Below, piece after piece: positions 54,533-64,000 of a stretch of DNA of 64,000 nt (the first letter of the stretch is position 1; the number at the start of each line of letters is the position of its first letter). Location: positions 124,193,708-124,257,707 of the forward strand of contig OZ038381.1 of NCBI GenBank assembly GCA_964036045.1. The letters run 5' to 3'. This stretch comes from Eutreptiella sp. 'Long Island Sound 2002'. Taxonomy: Eukaryota; Euglenozoa; Euglenophyceae; Eutreptiales; Eutreptiaceae. Below the pieces are notes generated by a model. It was not told the origin of the DNA. It ran no database searches and was given only the letters and a program-made list of their open reading frames with translations. Position numbers and translations under genes: made by a program.

Positions 54533-55918
54533 TCAAGGGGAGTCCCCGGTTTTGACAGTTGGCATCGGGAATTCCCACACTGGCTGTCCTTCTCGGTGGA
54601 TGTAGGGCTTTATGCTGTCTCGATTAAACACTTGCAACCCATCGAAGGGGGCAGGGATGTCCAGTTTAACATTCTTGCCCTTGTCCAGTAGCTCGAGAAC
54701 TTTGTAAGGGCGGCACCAAACTACATCGAGTTTCCCTTCATGTGGATATTCCCGCGCTAACACCCGGCATCGTTCCCCCATTTCAGGCACTCGAACGTGT
54801 TGGTCCATTTGCGGAACCACATGCATCTGGCGTCGAAGTTCCTGGGCAAGCATTGCACGCACAGAATCGAATGTACGTTCAGCTCGCTGCATGTAATCAT
54901 TCACGGTCGAAGGTTCATGTGCATGAGAAGTCATTTGGTGATAATCCGATGGAAATTGGGGTGTACGTCCCTCATCGATCTCGAACGGAGATAGTCGAAG
55001 GCTATTGGGCGTCAGGTTGTTAAACTGAATCTCGGTGAACAGAAGGTCGACATCCCACTCGTTGTTACCACAGATGCCGTGTGTACGCAAGCGTGGGAGG
55101 ATCGACTGGCTGCTGCGCTCCCCTAGGCCATTGCCTCGAGGACGGTTGGCTACTGTTTGGTGCATCTCGATCTTGAAACGCTGTGCAAACTCTTTCCACG
55201 AATGGAGCTCGAACAGCTTGTCTCGATCAGAAACAATTTGTCGGGGGCATCATTCGAGTCGAATTACTGCACGCAGGAACATTTAGACAAGGTCGTCAGC
55301 TGTCATATCATTGCGGCAGGGGATGAACATCCCACACTTGGAGAATCAGTTGACCACAATCATGATGGCGTCATGGCCTCTGGTGGTCCACGGCAATTTT
55401 GAAACCCAATCGATAGATACGCTATGCCATTTGGTGTCGGGCACCGGCAGGGGTCTGGGTTGTCTGGCAGTGTCGACACGCCGTGACTTAGCCGCTTGAC
55501 AAACATCGCAACTCAAGATGTAACGCTCGATGTAATGTCGAAGATGTGAACAAACGTAGTTGCGCTTGATCAGCGCCATGGTTCGAAGTACTCCCGGATG
55601 GCCATAGAACTTCGACTCGTGATACATAGAGACAATCGAGGTAACGAGGGTTCGAGGGACAAGCACACACTTGCCCATCGTCGACAAATGGAAGAACTTA
55701 CCATCGTCAAAGGACAACTTGGCATCACGGAGTTGGTGTCGTGCTGTAGGGCCTCGAACCGCGACTTCGTAGATCTGTCTCGTACGTGGGTCTTCTCGAC
55801 AGGCCGATGCCCACACAGTTCTCGAAGTCAAATCCTTGCACTGATAGTGTCGGTGTACTCGACGGTGTGTACCCCTAAAACTCAACGGGTACGGTGTGTT
55901 CGGTCCAACCTTAGGCAA
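54533..55918 (-). pseudogene. chromovirus integrase
   Basis: Minus strand. The zinc-binding part is HESKFYGHPGVLRTM ... CDVCQAAKS (H-x6-H ... C-x2-C). The catalytic core has Asp in WHSVSIDWVSKLP, Asp in IVSDRDKLF and Glu in NGLGERSSQS, completing D-D-E. Stops interrupt it: TGA at 55346 (after IMIVVN), TAA and TGA within the next 60 codons. The C-terminal block (VLELLDKGKNVKLDIPAPF; SIKPYIHREGQP) is open down to a TGA at 54533-54535. Confidence 0.85.
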
Positions 55919-55942
55919 GGGGACTGACTGTAGTGTGCCGTC

Positions 55943-56480
55943 TCAGTGGCGTCCACGGAAAATCAGTTCCGCCAGGGTCGGAGCATATCGAAGGTCTTTG
56001 CCAAACGTGACTCGAAGAGGGCGGTCAATGTCTATGTCGGGAAGGTTGTCGGTGTTGGTAAACGTGTCTGGCTCGTTGCCAGCATCATCCAGATGTACCT
56101 CAGGCTGGTGTGAATCCTCAGCCAGAAACTCGTTCCATGGCAGTGGCTCCAGATCCTCCGGCTCGACGGCTGTCTCGTTTGACGGCAGTGGCTCCAGGTC
56201 CTCCGGCCCCACGGCTGGTTCAGTTACAAATCCGAGGGCTGGTTCCGCATGTGCGTCAACATCAGGTTCCTTCCCCACGGAGCGTCCGCTTCGAAGAGAT
56301 ACGTACAGGTGGTCGTATGGCTGGGGCCACACTTCATTGTGTGAGAACGAGTCCTCGAGCACTCATCGACAGGTTCTCCTTCCGGTGAAACCCAGTTTTC
56401 GACCAAGGGTACTACAAAGGCCCGGGTACATGTGGCATTCCGGATGTCCATCAACTGTCGCGAAGTGAGGCGGCAACACG
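55943..56480 (-). pseudogene. pol linker between RNase H and integrase
   Basis: Acidic frame with a 48-bp tandem duplication (56120-56218) giving VGPEDLEPLPSNE and VEPEDLEPLPWNE. No known domain. Such linkers vary between chromoviruses. Confidence 0.5.
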
Positions 56481-56494
56481 TGTGCGCTGCTGGA

Positions 56495-57103
56495 TTATCG
56501 AGGTACATACCACAATGTGAGGTTGTACCCTTCGAGGAACTGGGACCAAGGTGCTTGTCGTGGTGTCAGCGGTCGAGGGCACGTCTTGAGATAACGAAGG
56601 CTTTCATGGTCAGTGTGCTCGTGCACCTGCTCTGGTCCTCGAAGTAGATGAAACCACTGCTTCAAGGCTAAAACGATGGCCAACAGCTCCTGTTCTCGAA
56701 TCGGGTGTCGAGTTTTGGCAGGTTGCATTTTCCGCGAAATGAACGCAATACGTTGAAGATGTCCCTTGTACTTTCCATGCGCGCATCGCTGCGCTAGCGT
56801 GGCACCCACACAAACTTTCGAAGCATCGGTGTACAAGTGATACGGCTGTCGGCGATTGATGGCACTGAGATGTGTCCCATTGATCATTGCTTGCTTGCTT
56901 GCTTGCTTGCTTGTGGGAGGAAGCTTGATGTACAGCTGTCCACTCCCACTCGAAATCTGCATTGCGGTCAGAGGGGCTGCGACAGCTTGGAACCCTTCGG
57001 CAAACTGCTGGTAAAATCCACACAAGCCGATGAACTGTCGAACTTCATGAACCGTGGTCGGCGGAGGCCGACCTCCAATGACCTTGATCTTTTCGGCGTC
57101 CAT
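56495..57103 (-). pseudogene. chromovirus RT thumb and RNase H
   Basis: A 202-codon frame. VHEVRQFIGLCGFYQQF is the gypsy connection motif (FLGLxxYYRRF). RNase H follows with HLYTDASKVCVGATLAQ (Asp), HPIREQELLAIVLALKQW (Glu) and HTDHESLRYL (Asp). Between them a (GCTT)6 microsatellite at 56889-56912 encodes KQAS repeats and distorts the usual linker. Confidence 0.8.
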
Positions 57104-57780
57104 GTGTACTCCGTCTCTATCGATGATGTATCCGCAGAAGTGTACTGGACTCTACAAGAATGTGGATTTATCAATGCAGGGAAATAGCTGGTGTCAACAG
57201 AGTAGTTCATGTACCAAATGGAGATGTTGTTGGTGTTCATCCGCATCCCTCGAGAAGACGAGAATGTCGTCGATGTACACCCATACGAAGATCCCCATGA
57301 GGTCTCGAAGGACATCATTCGTGACGCGTTGAAACCTCGATGGCACGTTACAGAGGCCAAAGGGCATAAGAAATCAATTCGAAGGCGCCTAATTGTGTGT
57401 TGAAGGTGGTTTTTCCGACATCTTCGTCGTGGATTCGGATCTGGTGGAACCCGCCAACAAGGTCTATCTTCGAAAATACGGTGGAACCCCCCAGTGTACT
57501 CAAGACGGATTGGATCGAAGGTAAAGGATATCAATTTCGGACAGTTCGCGTATTCAACGCTCGGTAGTCGACGCACATACGCTATTTACCATTCGCTTTC
57601 TTCACCAGCAGGCAACCCGCTCCGTATGGACTCGAGGATGGTCTGATCCGACCAGATCGATGTAACTTGTCCAGCTGTCGTCGAAGTTAATCTAATTGAC
57701 TCGGGTCCATTTTGTAAGGGTGCACCCACGGTGTATTGTCTTCCGAATCGGGGCGTGTTCGATGATCTCTACCAGGTCGA
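57100..57780 (-). pseudogene. chromovirus reverse transcriptase palm
   Basis: Minus strand, with stops. Readable blocks are SSSPYGAGCLLVKKANGK, a TAG, RMCVDYRALNTRTV, then GGSTVFSKIDLVGGFHQIR, and FVWVYIDDILVFSR at 57289-57247, the YxDD active site. Stops include TAA near 57690, TAG near 57590 and TAA near 57345. Gene order and blocks are those of Ty3/gypsy RT. Confidence 0.8.
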
Positions 57781-58100
57781 TGCGGAGGTAGGTCCCAAAA
57801 CTCTGCTTTCTCCTGGTCGTAGAGGTCCGCCCACTTGTGTATTCAAATAGGCAATTTGCGTCGAACGGGGTCAAGCCTGTCATCGTCACTGCTTGCTTAC
57901 ATCTTGTACATTTGATCAACCGGCACTGCGGGTCGAGGCATGCAGCACAGAAACACTTGATCCCCGGTGAGATCAGCTCGACGGATCTCCCTTTTGAGTT
58001 TCGGCAACGAGATGTATTCAATCTCCACATCGCTGCGCTCCTCATCAGTGATACCATTCTCCGTTTCGGACTCATTGTACATGCCAGCACCATTCTGGAC

Positions 58101-58676
58101 CTACGTCGACGTGTGTAGGTCAGGGCGTTCCTTCGCATGTGGGGTACGGCTTCCAACCGGACTCGCTTTCAAGGTACTGGATGAAAGTGTCGAAAGAAGG
58201 TCCAACCTCGAAGCGGCTTGGAACTGCAGCTGGGTGGATTGTGTTGACTCGTTGAAAGACAACCGGTATGTTTTCAAACCATGTTGGATGTCCACATACC
58301 GTTCCTTCCAGTCGACAGTTGGATTATAGCTTCGAAGCCATGGTAGTCGAAGTACCACATCTGGCAGAATCTCCAAGCCTTTAAAGTGATGTCGAAATAC
58401 GAGGTCTCTAACTCGGACATAGTCTCTCGTGTAGTATCGCACTTCGACCTGGACACCTCTGGCTGTTAAGATGTGTCCAGGGTTTGTCAGTTTGTAGAGG
58501 GGAAGTTGCGTCCTCTTTGCAGTCTGCATTGACATGACGTCACTGGTTGCCCCACAGCCGACTAACAATTCCACGCTGGAGTCAATAGGGTTCATCACGA
58601 CGTGCGCAAATGCGCCCTCGAACCGTGAACAGAGACGCATGCTCAGGTTCGGTTCCTTCGACGTTGACATCTCCAA
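58101..58676 (-). pseudogene. chromovirus aspartic protease
   Basis: Minus-strand frame of 191 codons. VELLVGCGATSDVMSMQTA aligns with the retropepsin start (L-V-D-S/C-G-A-T), but the catalytic Asp is Gly. The flap-to-end block ILPDVVLRLPWLRSYNPTV fits the family pattern DVxLGxPWLxxxNPxxDW. It lies between gag and RT. Confidence 0.7.
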
Positions 58677-58825
58677 GTGTCGAATTCGTTTCGGGTTTAC
58701 TGGTACTGATGGTGGTGTTCAGCCCTTTTCGAGGACGTCCACAACCAGGTATTCCGAGATGCTTCCTAGGCCATTGTGGGCTGTTTTCTGCTCTCGAAGC
58801 GGGATCGAAACCGTCCCTTACTGTC

Positions 58826-60474
58826 TCAACTCGGATCTCTTCGTGGCGCGCCTGATCTTGATTCGCGACGTTCTCGTCCTCGAGATGGCTGTCGATTCCC
58901 TGGGCAGTCGCGGGCCAAGTGGCCTTGTTCGCCAAAATTGTAGCAGCGCCTATTTTCTCGACGGTTTTGGCGTCCGAACCGTTCATTTCGACGTTCACCA
59001 ATGTAGTCATGTCGTTCTTCTCGGAGCTTGGCAATGGTATCGAGATTCATTGGCTCTGGCACAGTCAAAGCCATGGGGCCTGCTGCCGGGGTCGGCATTG
59101 AATTGACGTGCGGTGTTGGCAGAGGATTGGATGGAAACGTTGTAGAAGTCAAAGTTGGCGGAACCATCATAGGCAGGGGTCGTGACACCACAGAACCCAT
59201 GGTATCAGGTGCCATGCTTGATGTGTTTTGTACCTCCTCGAGCTGGTAACCGGCCGCCATGTAGGCTTCTGCAATGGTCTCCACCAGAGTATTGAAGCCG
59301 AATGGTCTCCCAAAACGCCATTTCGAACGGACCTCGACGATGTACTGCCGACGATCAGCGTCATTCGACAATCCTTCACCTAATTGAGAGTTTAAGAGGT
59401 AACCCATCTGGAGGTCACTGGTGTTAACCTTCCACTTGATGACGCAAGTTCGGAACTCCTTGACGTGGTCCGCATGTTGAGGGAACTCACTTTCTTTCAA
59501 GGTCCACATCCTCGACAGGTACATTGGCTCATGGGATATGCAATCGAAACGTTGACCCATGAGCTCACGCATGAGCTCGAACCAGTCATCCTGTACAACT
59601 TTCGTCAAACTGTGAAAATACTCGACAGCATCGCCTCCAAGGAGAAACGGTATGGTGGTCACCTGATCGACAGTTGAAGTCATATCCAACAAAGCAAAGG
59701 CTCGCATAAGGTCCTCTTTCCATGTGCAAAATTCTCCAGATCCCAGTCTCCCAGAGAATCTTCGAATCAGGTTGTTTAAGCGTTCAACACGACGTCCAGG
59801 ATATCAAATGTTGGAGCACGTGGAATCGCGACATTTGCTGGATCGGCTTGTGCACCGCGGCATGCACTTGGTAGACTTGGTTTATTGAGTTCGCTGTATT
59901 CATCGACGGGTCGAAGACAGGTGGTTGTGAAGGTGGTTGTTGCGGTGGATAAGGTGAACTGTTCGACGGTGAATACGGCGGATAGCTCGAAAGAGACGGC
60001 CGTGGTTGTGGTTGTGGTTGTCGCTGTGGTTGTTGTTGTAGAAACTGGAAGTCATTTGGAGGTTGCTGACTCGAGATGTGTGCAAACTCTTTGAGAAGGA
60101 CATAACATTGGTGAAGAGTGATGTTCCAGACGTCGAAGATCGCTTACAGCAGCCTGTGTTGCATTCTCCGTCGAGGACTGCAAAATGTCGACTCGGTGAT
60201 CAGTTGCCGCAGTAGCATTTGCTGCTGATGTCTGCAACGCATCGATGCGTTGTTCCAATTCGATTACCTTGGCTTGAGTATCTGCAAGCTTCTGCGACAA
60301 GCTGTGAGGATCACGAGAAATGCATGGAAACCACTCGCTTTCTTGACTTTCGATGCGCTCTGCGATGAACCTTTCTAACAAACATGAATACTCGTGATGC
60401 AACGGTGAGTCGGATGGAAACAAACTGTCTCTGATAAAGTGCAGCATAGGTGCTTCGTCGAAAGGTCGCCCCAT
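58826..60474 (-). pseudogene. chromovirus gag
   Basis: Minus strand, in pieces. 60474-60052: MGRPFDEAPMLHFIRDSLF then a coiled coil (LADTQAKVIELEQRIDALQ). 60050-59880: a Pro/Gln-rich stretch from CAA/CCA repeats. 59707-58826: capsid-like domain (VEYFHSLTKVVQDDWFELM; SHEPMYLSRMWTLKESEFP) and a zinc knuckle CYNFGEQGHLARDC, in which the second Cys of the C-x2-C-x4-H-x4-C motif is Phe. Frame changes separate the pieces. It formed the particle and bound element RNA. Confidence 0.75.
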
Positions 60475-60539
60475 TGCAAATTGAAATCCAAATCAAGTTG
60501 ACGGTTGCCGAAGATTGATCTCGAGTATTGATCTCCCCG

Positions 60540-60557
60540 CCACCTAGCTGGCTACCA
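60540..60557 (-). promoter_or_regulatory. putative tRNA primer binding site
   Basis: Two bases inside the 5' LTR, minus strand TGGTAGCCAGCTAGGTGG. It starts with TGG, complementary to a tRNA CCA end, and partly resembles the initiator-Met type TGGTATCAGAGC. The exact tRNA is not established. Confidence 0.4.
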
Positions 60558-60559
60558 CT

Positions 60560-60858
60560 TGTTGTGGTTTTCGACTTGGGAACTCTCTTGTTCTCCTGCT
60601 TCTCTTGTTTCTCGAGAATCTGAAATCCCAAATCGACAAACCTCTGCGCAGGATCTTTAGACCGAGCACCAATACATAGACACTTCACGAATTCGAACAC
60701 AAAAACCCTGTCCAGAGATATCGAAGTATCATACAGCACCTCGTTCACGCAACTGGCATCTCGATGCTTCAGATGTATTCACAGGCTGCAGTGCCATTGC
60801 GACTGGAATTGCGACTCGCGCGCTCGCTGCGCTGCTGCTGTTCCAAGCCATAACACCA
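60560..60858 (-). repeat. 5' LTR of chromovirus
   Basis: In element orientation TGGTGTTATGG ... CCACAACA. Equal in length to 50491-50789. It contains short inverted segments and CTTTAGACCGAGCACCAATA, conserved between the two copies. Confidence 0.85.
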
Positions 60859-63170
60859 GAGCACGCGGACAACACGCCCCTCAGGTATGTTCCAGTCATT
60901 TCACACACATCAACTGCGTTCCTGTTGGCTTTTTCGTTAAAAGGAACCTTGTTACTGGTGCGCTTTGTGGGGCTTCGGGTTCTCCTCTTCCTTGCTCTGG
61001 ACAGGCAAAGCGGAGAATGAAAGGTCTGTCTCACAAATGCAGCACGCAGCGTGCACCTGGGGTTAGAGTAAGCGCTGTACTCGCAATGCATGTTCCTAAT
61101 TCCAGAATTCACGTGTTGTTGTGCTTCCCCTCGTGCCCTCCCTCAGGCTTCTCTTCTCTCCAAAGGATGAAAAGAAAGGACTTGTGAGTGCTTGTGTTCA
61201 CCGTGACATTCAAGTAGGGTTGCTTAAAGCGTTAGGCTTCGTTTTGCGTCTTGTTTTTGCCGTTCCTCCTGTCTTCTCTCCTGCAGGTGAGAAGAGAAAT
61301 AGAACGTGATACACAAAAGGCATTAATCCCTTAGGGTTATTGTTAATGGTTGTAGGATTGTCGAAGCGCTTAGGGCTGTACCTGCGCTCGTGTCTTCAGC
61401 ATTCACACGCTGTGCATGGTGAGTAAGGTGAGTCAGCCCAGGAGGGGCCAACCTCCTGGTTGAGTTTGTTCGTCCTGGTGGTTATGTTGGTGATGAAGGG
61501 TAGCCCAAGGAAACTGCCTCCCCTCCCTGCATGTTCATGATGCATCAAAGGGCTTAGGGCACGCCCAGTGCACACGGTATTAACCCTTGCCAGATTACTC
61601 AGGACTCCCCCAGTTCCCTTATAGAACCTTCTATAAGAGAACGGGCGGAGTCCTCAAGGCTTGCTTGCTTGATAGGGGAGTATGGGAATAGTCAATTATT
61701 TTCCCATGTAAGACCCATATAATACGCCGAGGCTGGTGAGGTTGCAGGCCCATACTCTTTGTCATTTGTCTCTCTCAGCGGAGCAAAGGGTGGCTGAAGT
61801 CGTGCACTTATCAAACCTTTTTTGCCCAGCTGCAAAGGGCGCTAAGCTAAATTGAGATTGGGGTAATGCAGGATGACATTGCGGTGTTCAACAAGTAAGA
61901 AACGCTGTGCGCACAACCAGTGCACTCCTCAGTTCAAGTCCTGGCAGGGGAAACAGGCTGAGGCGTCACTGTCAGGCCATAGCTGCCTAGTGGCGCTGTA
62001 TTGGCTTGCTTTTTCGAAGTTAGGCCATTCGGGCCTGAGAGACCTTTGACAACGGCATTCAGTGGAGTGTGTAGGTGTTAGGGTCAGCAAGCCTAGTAGG
62101 GACTGAGTATGGTTGTGCTCACCCTGCCTTCAAAGGATTGTGCTGACTGTAGTGAATGTAGTGTAGTGCTGTCTCTTGGTCCGCGTGCGTTTCCTTGCGG
62201 GGATGAACGTTGGTTAGTTTTGCCCTTTAGCAAAGCGACCCTTAGCACACTTGGCCACCCCTCCCGTGTAGTCGGTAGGGAATTGGCCGCTTGCCCCAAG
62301 GACAGGCACCAGCACAGAGGCAAGGCGCCTTGGGAGTGGTTAGAGTAGCTGACTAGGGCCTTCGGTCGGACATCAGTGAAGGCGGTTCGCCGCGGCCACA
62401 CCGGGAAGAGAAGTGCAACACATACAGACATATGTAGCACACTTAGGGGTATAGTGACACAGCAAAGGAAGGTATAGCAGGGTAGAACCCTATGGCTGTG
62501 GAGCAGTTAGGGGTCCTGACTGTCGGCACGCTTGTCTCCAAGGAGGGTGGACAGACCTTGTCTCCAATCACCTTGCTTGCTATTTCCTCCCGGTCTAAGG
62601 AGCCACCGCTAATCTGGCTCCCCGAAGGTCATCACATCAGGGCATATCCCATGCAACACCTGGTCAACAGGGCTCACACCCACTGGTACCCACAGGCATC
62701 GGAGCGAAGGGCACAACCAAGGCAGAGGTAGGGCTCCAAAAGCAGCGGATGTGGACGTATATGGAACACAAAAAAAAGACCGAAAAAGGGCATGTTAGTA
62801 CACTCCCTGAATCTCGAGCTCTACCACAGTCCTGAACCTGTCGTTGTACACTTTGCTGAGGCCTATTGGTCAAAATAAGAGTGCTCACCTCCCCAGGAGG
62901 TTAGGAAACAGAGGGGGTTGCGACTGAAGGGCCTGAGCTGTGAGTTCAGAAGGGACGTAACCTTTCTACGTAGGCCGGCGTGTTCAGGTGACGCAGATTT
63001 GGGGTGGCCATATGGTAGTGGAAATCGCTGACTCGTCCGACCCCACAGATAGGTAGTCCGGCGCGTAGGTGCGTTCTTGGTACTACACCGTGCAAATGTC
63101 TGTACGGTGGGACGCTGGGGTAGGACGAGTCACTGACGATCGTGCTGCACACCTGATAAGCTGCCTTGTG
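60859..63170. other. spacer with a 54-bp hairpin, no gene recognised
   Basis: Moderate GC, short frames only. A CATATAATACG TATA-like string occurs at about 61716, a (CTTG)3 run at 61661, and the hairpin is listed separately. It could include a solo LTR, since TATA and C/T-rich tracts are present, but no termini were found. Confidence 0.35.
61601..61654. repeat. 54-bp near-perfect inverted repeat (hairpin)
   Basis: Left arm 61601-61626 (AGGACTCCCCCAGTTCC..) and right arm 61629-61654 pair at 23 of 26 positions around a 2-base loop. The centre is TTATAGAA-CC-TTCTATAA. Confidence 0.8.
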
Positions 63171-63179
63171 GTATTCCGG

Positions 63180-64000
63180 TAGGGAGGATGACATGATGAG
63201 GACAAGGCCACGGTGATGCAGCGATGCACACAAGGGGGCGAGGCCGTAGAGAAGCAAAGCAGGAGCCAAGAGGACGAGGCTGAGGAGCAGCAGTGAAGCA
63301 GCGAAGAGGAGGAGCCCGTGCTGATGTAGTGAAGATGACACCACGGGTCCCTGGTGATGCACAGATGCGGTGACGAGGCCATGGAGTGCCCCAGACTGGA
63401 TCATCCGGGGCGGAACAAGCAGCAGGAGCTGCCGCCCCCCTGACCGGAAAATCTCGGGACAAGTGGCTGCCAAACGCCCCGGACTGGTGCAACCGGGACG
63501 GAACAAGCAACAGGAGCCGCCGCCCCCCAGACTGGATCATCCAGGGAAAAGTGGCGGCGGACGCCCTGGACTGGATCATCCGGGGTAGAACAAGAACGAT
63601 CGGCCACAACCCCAAGGACTGAAACATCCTGGGAAACGTTGCCAGACGCGCAGGGCAGGAGTGTCTGGGGCGGATCAAGCAGGAGAAACCCCCCCCCCTC
63701 CGGACAGGAGCGTATAGGGCAAAGGGGCGGCCAGAAGCCAAGGTGACATGAGGCCGAGACCAAGGTGGGACAGTGATGGAGACATGTCCCGGAGCGGCAC
63801 AAAGGAATACGCCATGACGAAGCAGAGAGACGGTAATGAGGACCAGGCCGAGGAGATGCAATGCAACATAGATGAGGACGGGGCCATGTTGAAGCAGAGA
63901 GGCAGTCCTGAGGATGAGGCCATGGTGATGCAGAGGTGCAGCCATAAGGACAAAGCTGTCCAGGTGCAGAGAGCGGTGTTGCGGACGAGGCCGAGGGGAG
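63180..64000. repeat. two interleaved minisatellite arrays
   Basis: 63390-63720: alternating half-units of about 39 and 47 bp, each starting GGACTGGATCATCCGGG or variants, related to 13060-14230. On both sides (63180-63385 and 63740-64000) lies a different array of roughly 40-45 bp units with GATGAGGCCATGGTGATGCA-type cores. The minus strand is open through much of it (271 codons, L-L-x-H-G-L-V-L repeats), probably a by-product of the unit. The array runs off the right edge. Confidence 0.65.

Larger units (their letters stand above)
50491..60858 (-). mobile_element. Ty3/gypsy chromovirus, complete but decayed, 10.4 kb
   Basis: Two 299-bp LTRs bound gag, protease, RT, RNase H, integrase and a chromodomain in that order on the minus strand, the chromovirus arrangement. 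A primer site and a G8 polypurine tract sit at the expected ends. About 25 of 299 LTR positions differ by eye, so the insertion is old. No target duplication is visible. About 3 kb between the chromodomain and the 3' LTR hold extra broken frames. Confidence 0.9.

Noticed and set aside
50486-60863. Target-site duplication of the chromovirus
   Set aside because: The flanking pentamers (ACCAG and GAGCA) do not match. Decay or recombination is possible, so none is annotated.
61925-61950. tRNA B-box-like string AGTTCAAGTCC
   Set aside because: The adjoining stems do not pair (T-arm fails at two of five positions) and no A-box or acceptor stem lies at the right distance.

Overview
This window looks like repeat-dense nuclear DNA from a eukaryote, most likely of the green lineage. 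It has GT-AG introns with T-rich acceptors, Ty3/gypsy elements including a chromodomain-bearing one, a LINE with RNase H and zinc-knuckle domains, an Arabidopsis-type TTTAGGG motif, and no bacterial gene layout. A charophyte such as Chara would fit this mix, but that is an inference and cannot be proved from the sequence alone. Almost all recognisable coding sequence belongs to transposable elements, most of it frameshifted or stopped. Only one short spliced gene (33.16-33.65 kb) looks like a possible host gene.

Layout. 1-11.27 kb: a Ty3/gypsy element on the minus strand (element A; reverse transcriptase runs off the left edge), split at 3596-9685 by a 6.09-kb DNA transposon with 27-bp terminal inverted repeats. 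The intact target site is preserved in a second gypsy copy (element B, 20.6-23.6 kb). 11.3-20.6 kb: a LINE fragment (RNase H, zinc finger) followed by purine-rich, repeat-rich DNA. 23.6-26.2 kb: spacer, a promoter-like site, a LINE 3' end and an 0.8-kb repeat that recurs inverted at 43.1-43.8 kb. 26.2-32.8 kb: a 5'-truncated LINE on the minus strand with an unusually long C-terminal region. 35.3-36.95 kb: a minisatellite of about 59 bp per unit. 37.0-44.7 kb: two direct repeats of 0.8-0.9 kb flanking about 6 kb of C-rich DNA with unfamiliar reading frames. 46.6-49.3 kb: a compact non-autonomous LTR element with nearly identical 0.9-kb LTRs. 50.5-60.9 kb: a complete but decayed chromovirus on the minus strand with 299-bp LTRs. 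60.9-64 kb: unassigned DNA with a strong hairpin, then minisatellite arrays.

The most interesting unit is the DNA transposon at 3.6-9.7 kb. Its minus strand carries a transposase-like region and a second, multi-exon gene ending in a domain with the hallmarks of a TET/JBP-type 2-oxoglutarate/Fe(II) dioxygenase, the family that oxidises methylated bases. Three of its four well-defined short introns are made largely of the same GGTTGAACC repeats that fill the transposon's subterminal regions, so the element may have generated its own introns. A second unusual observation is a 37-46 bp insert found at two places (23.1 kb and 44.4 kb), each time flanked by 12-15 bp target duplications and each time absent from a sister copy elsewhere in the window.
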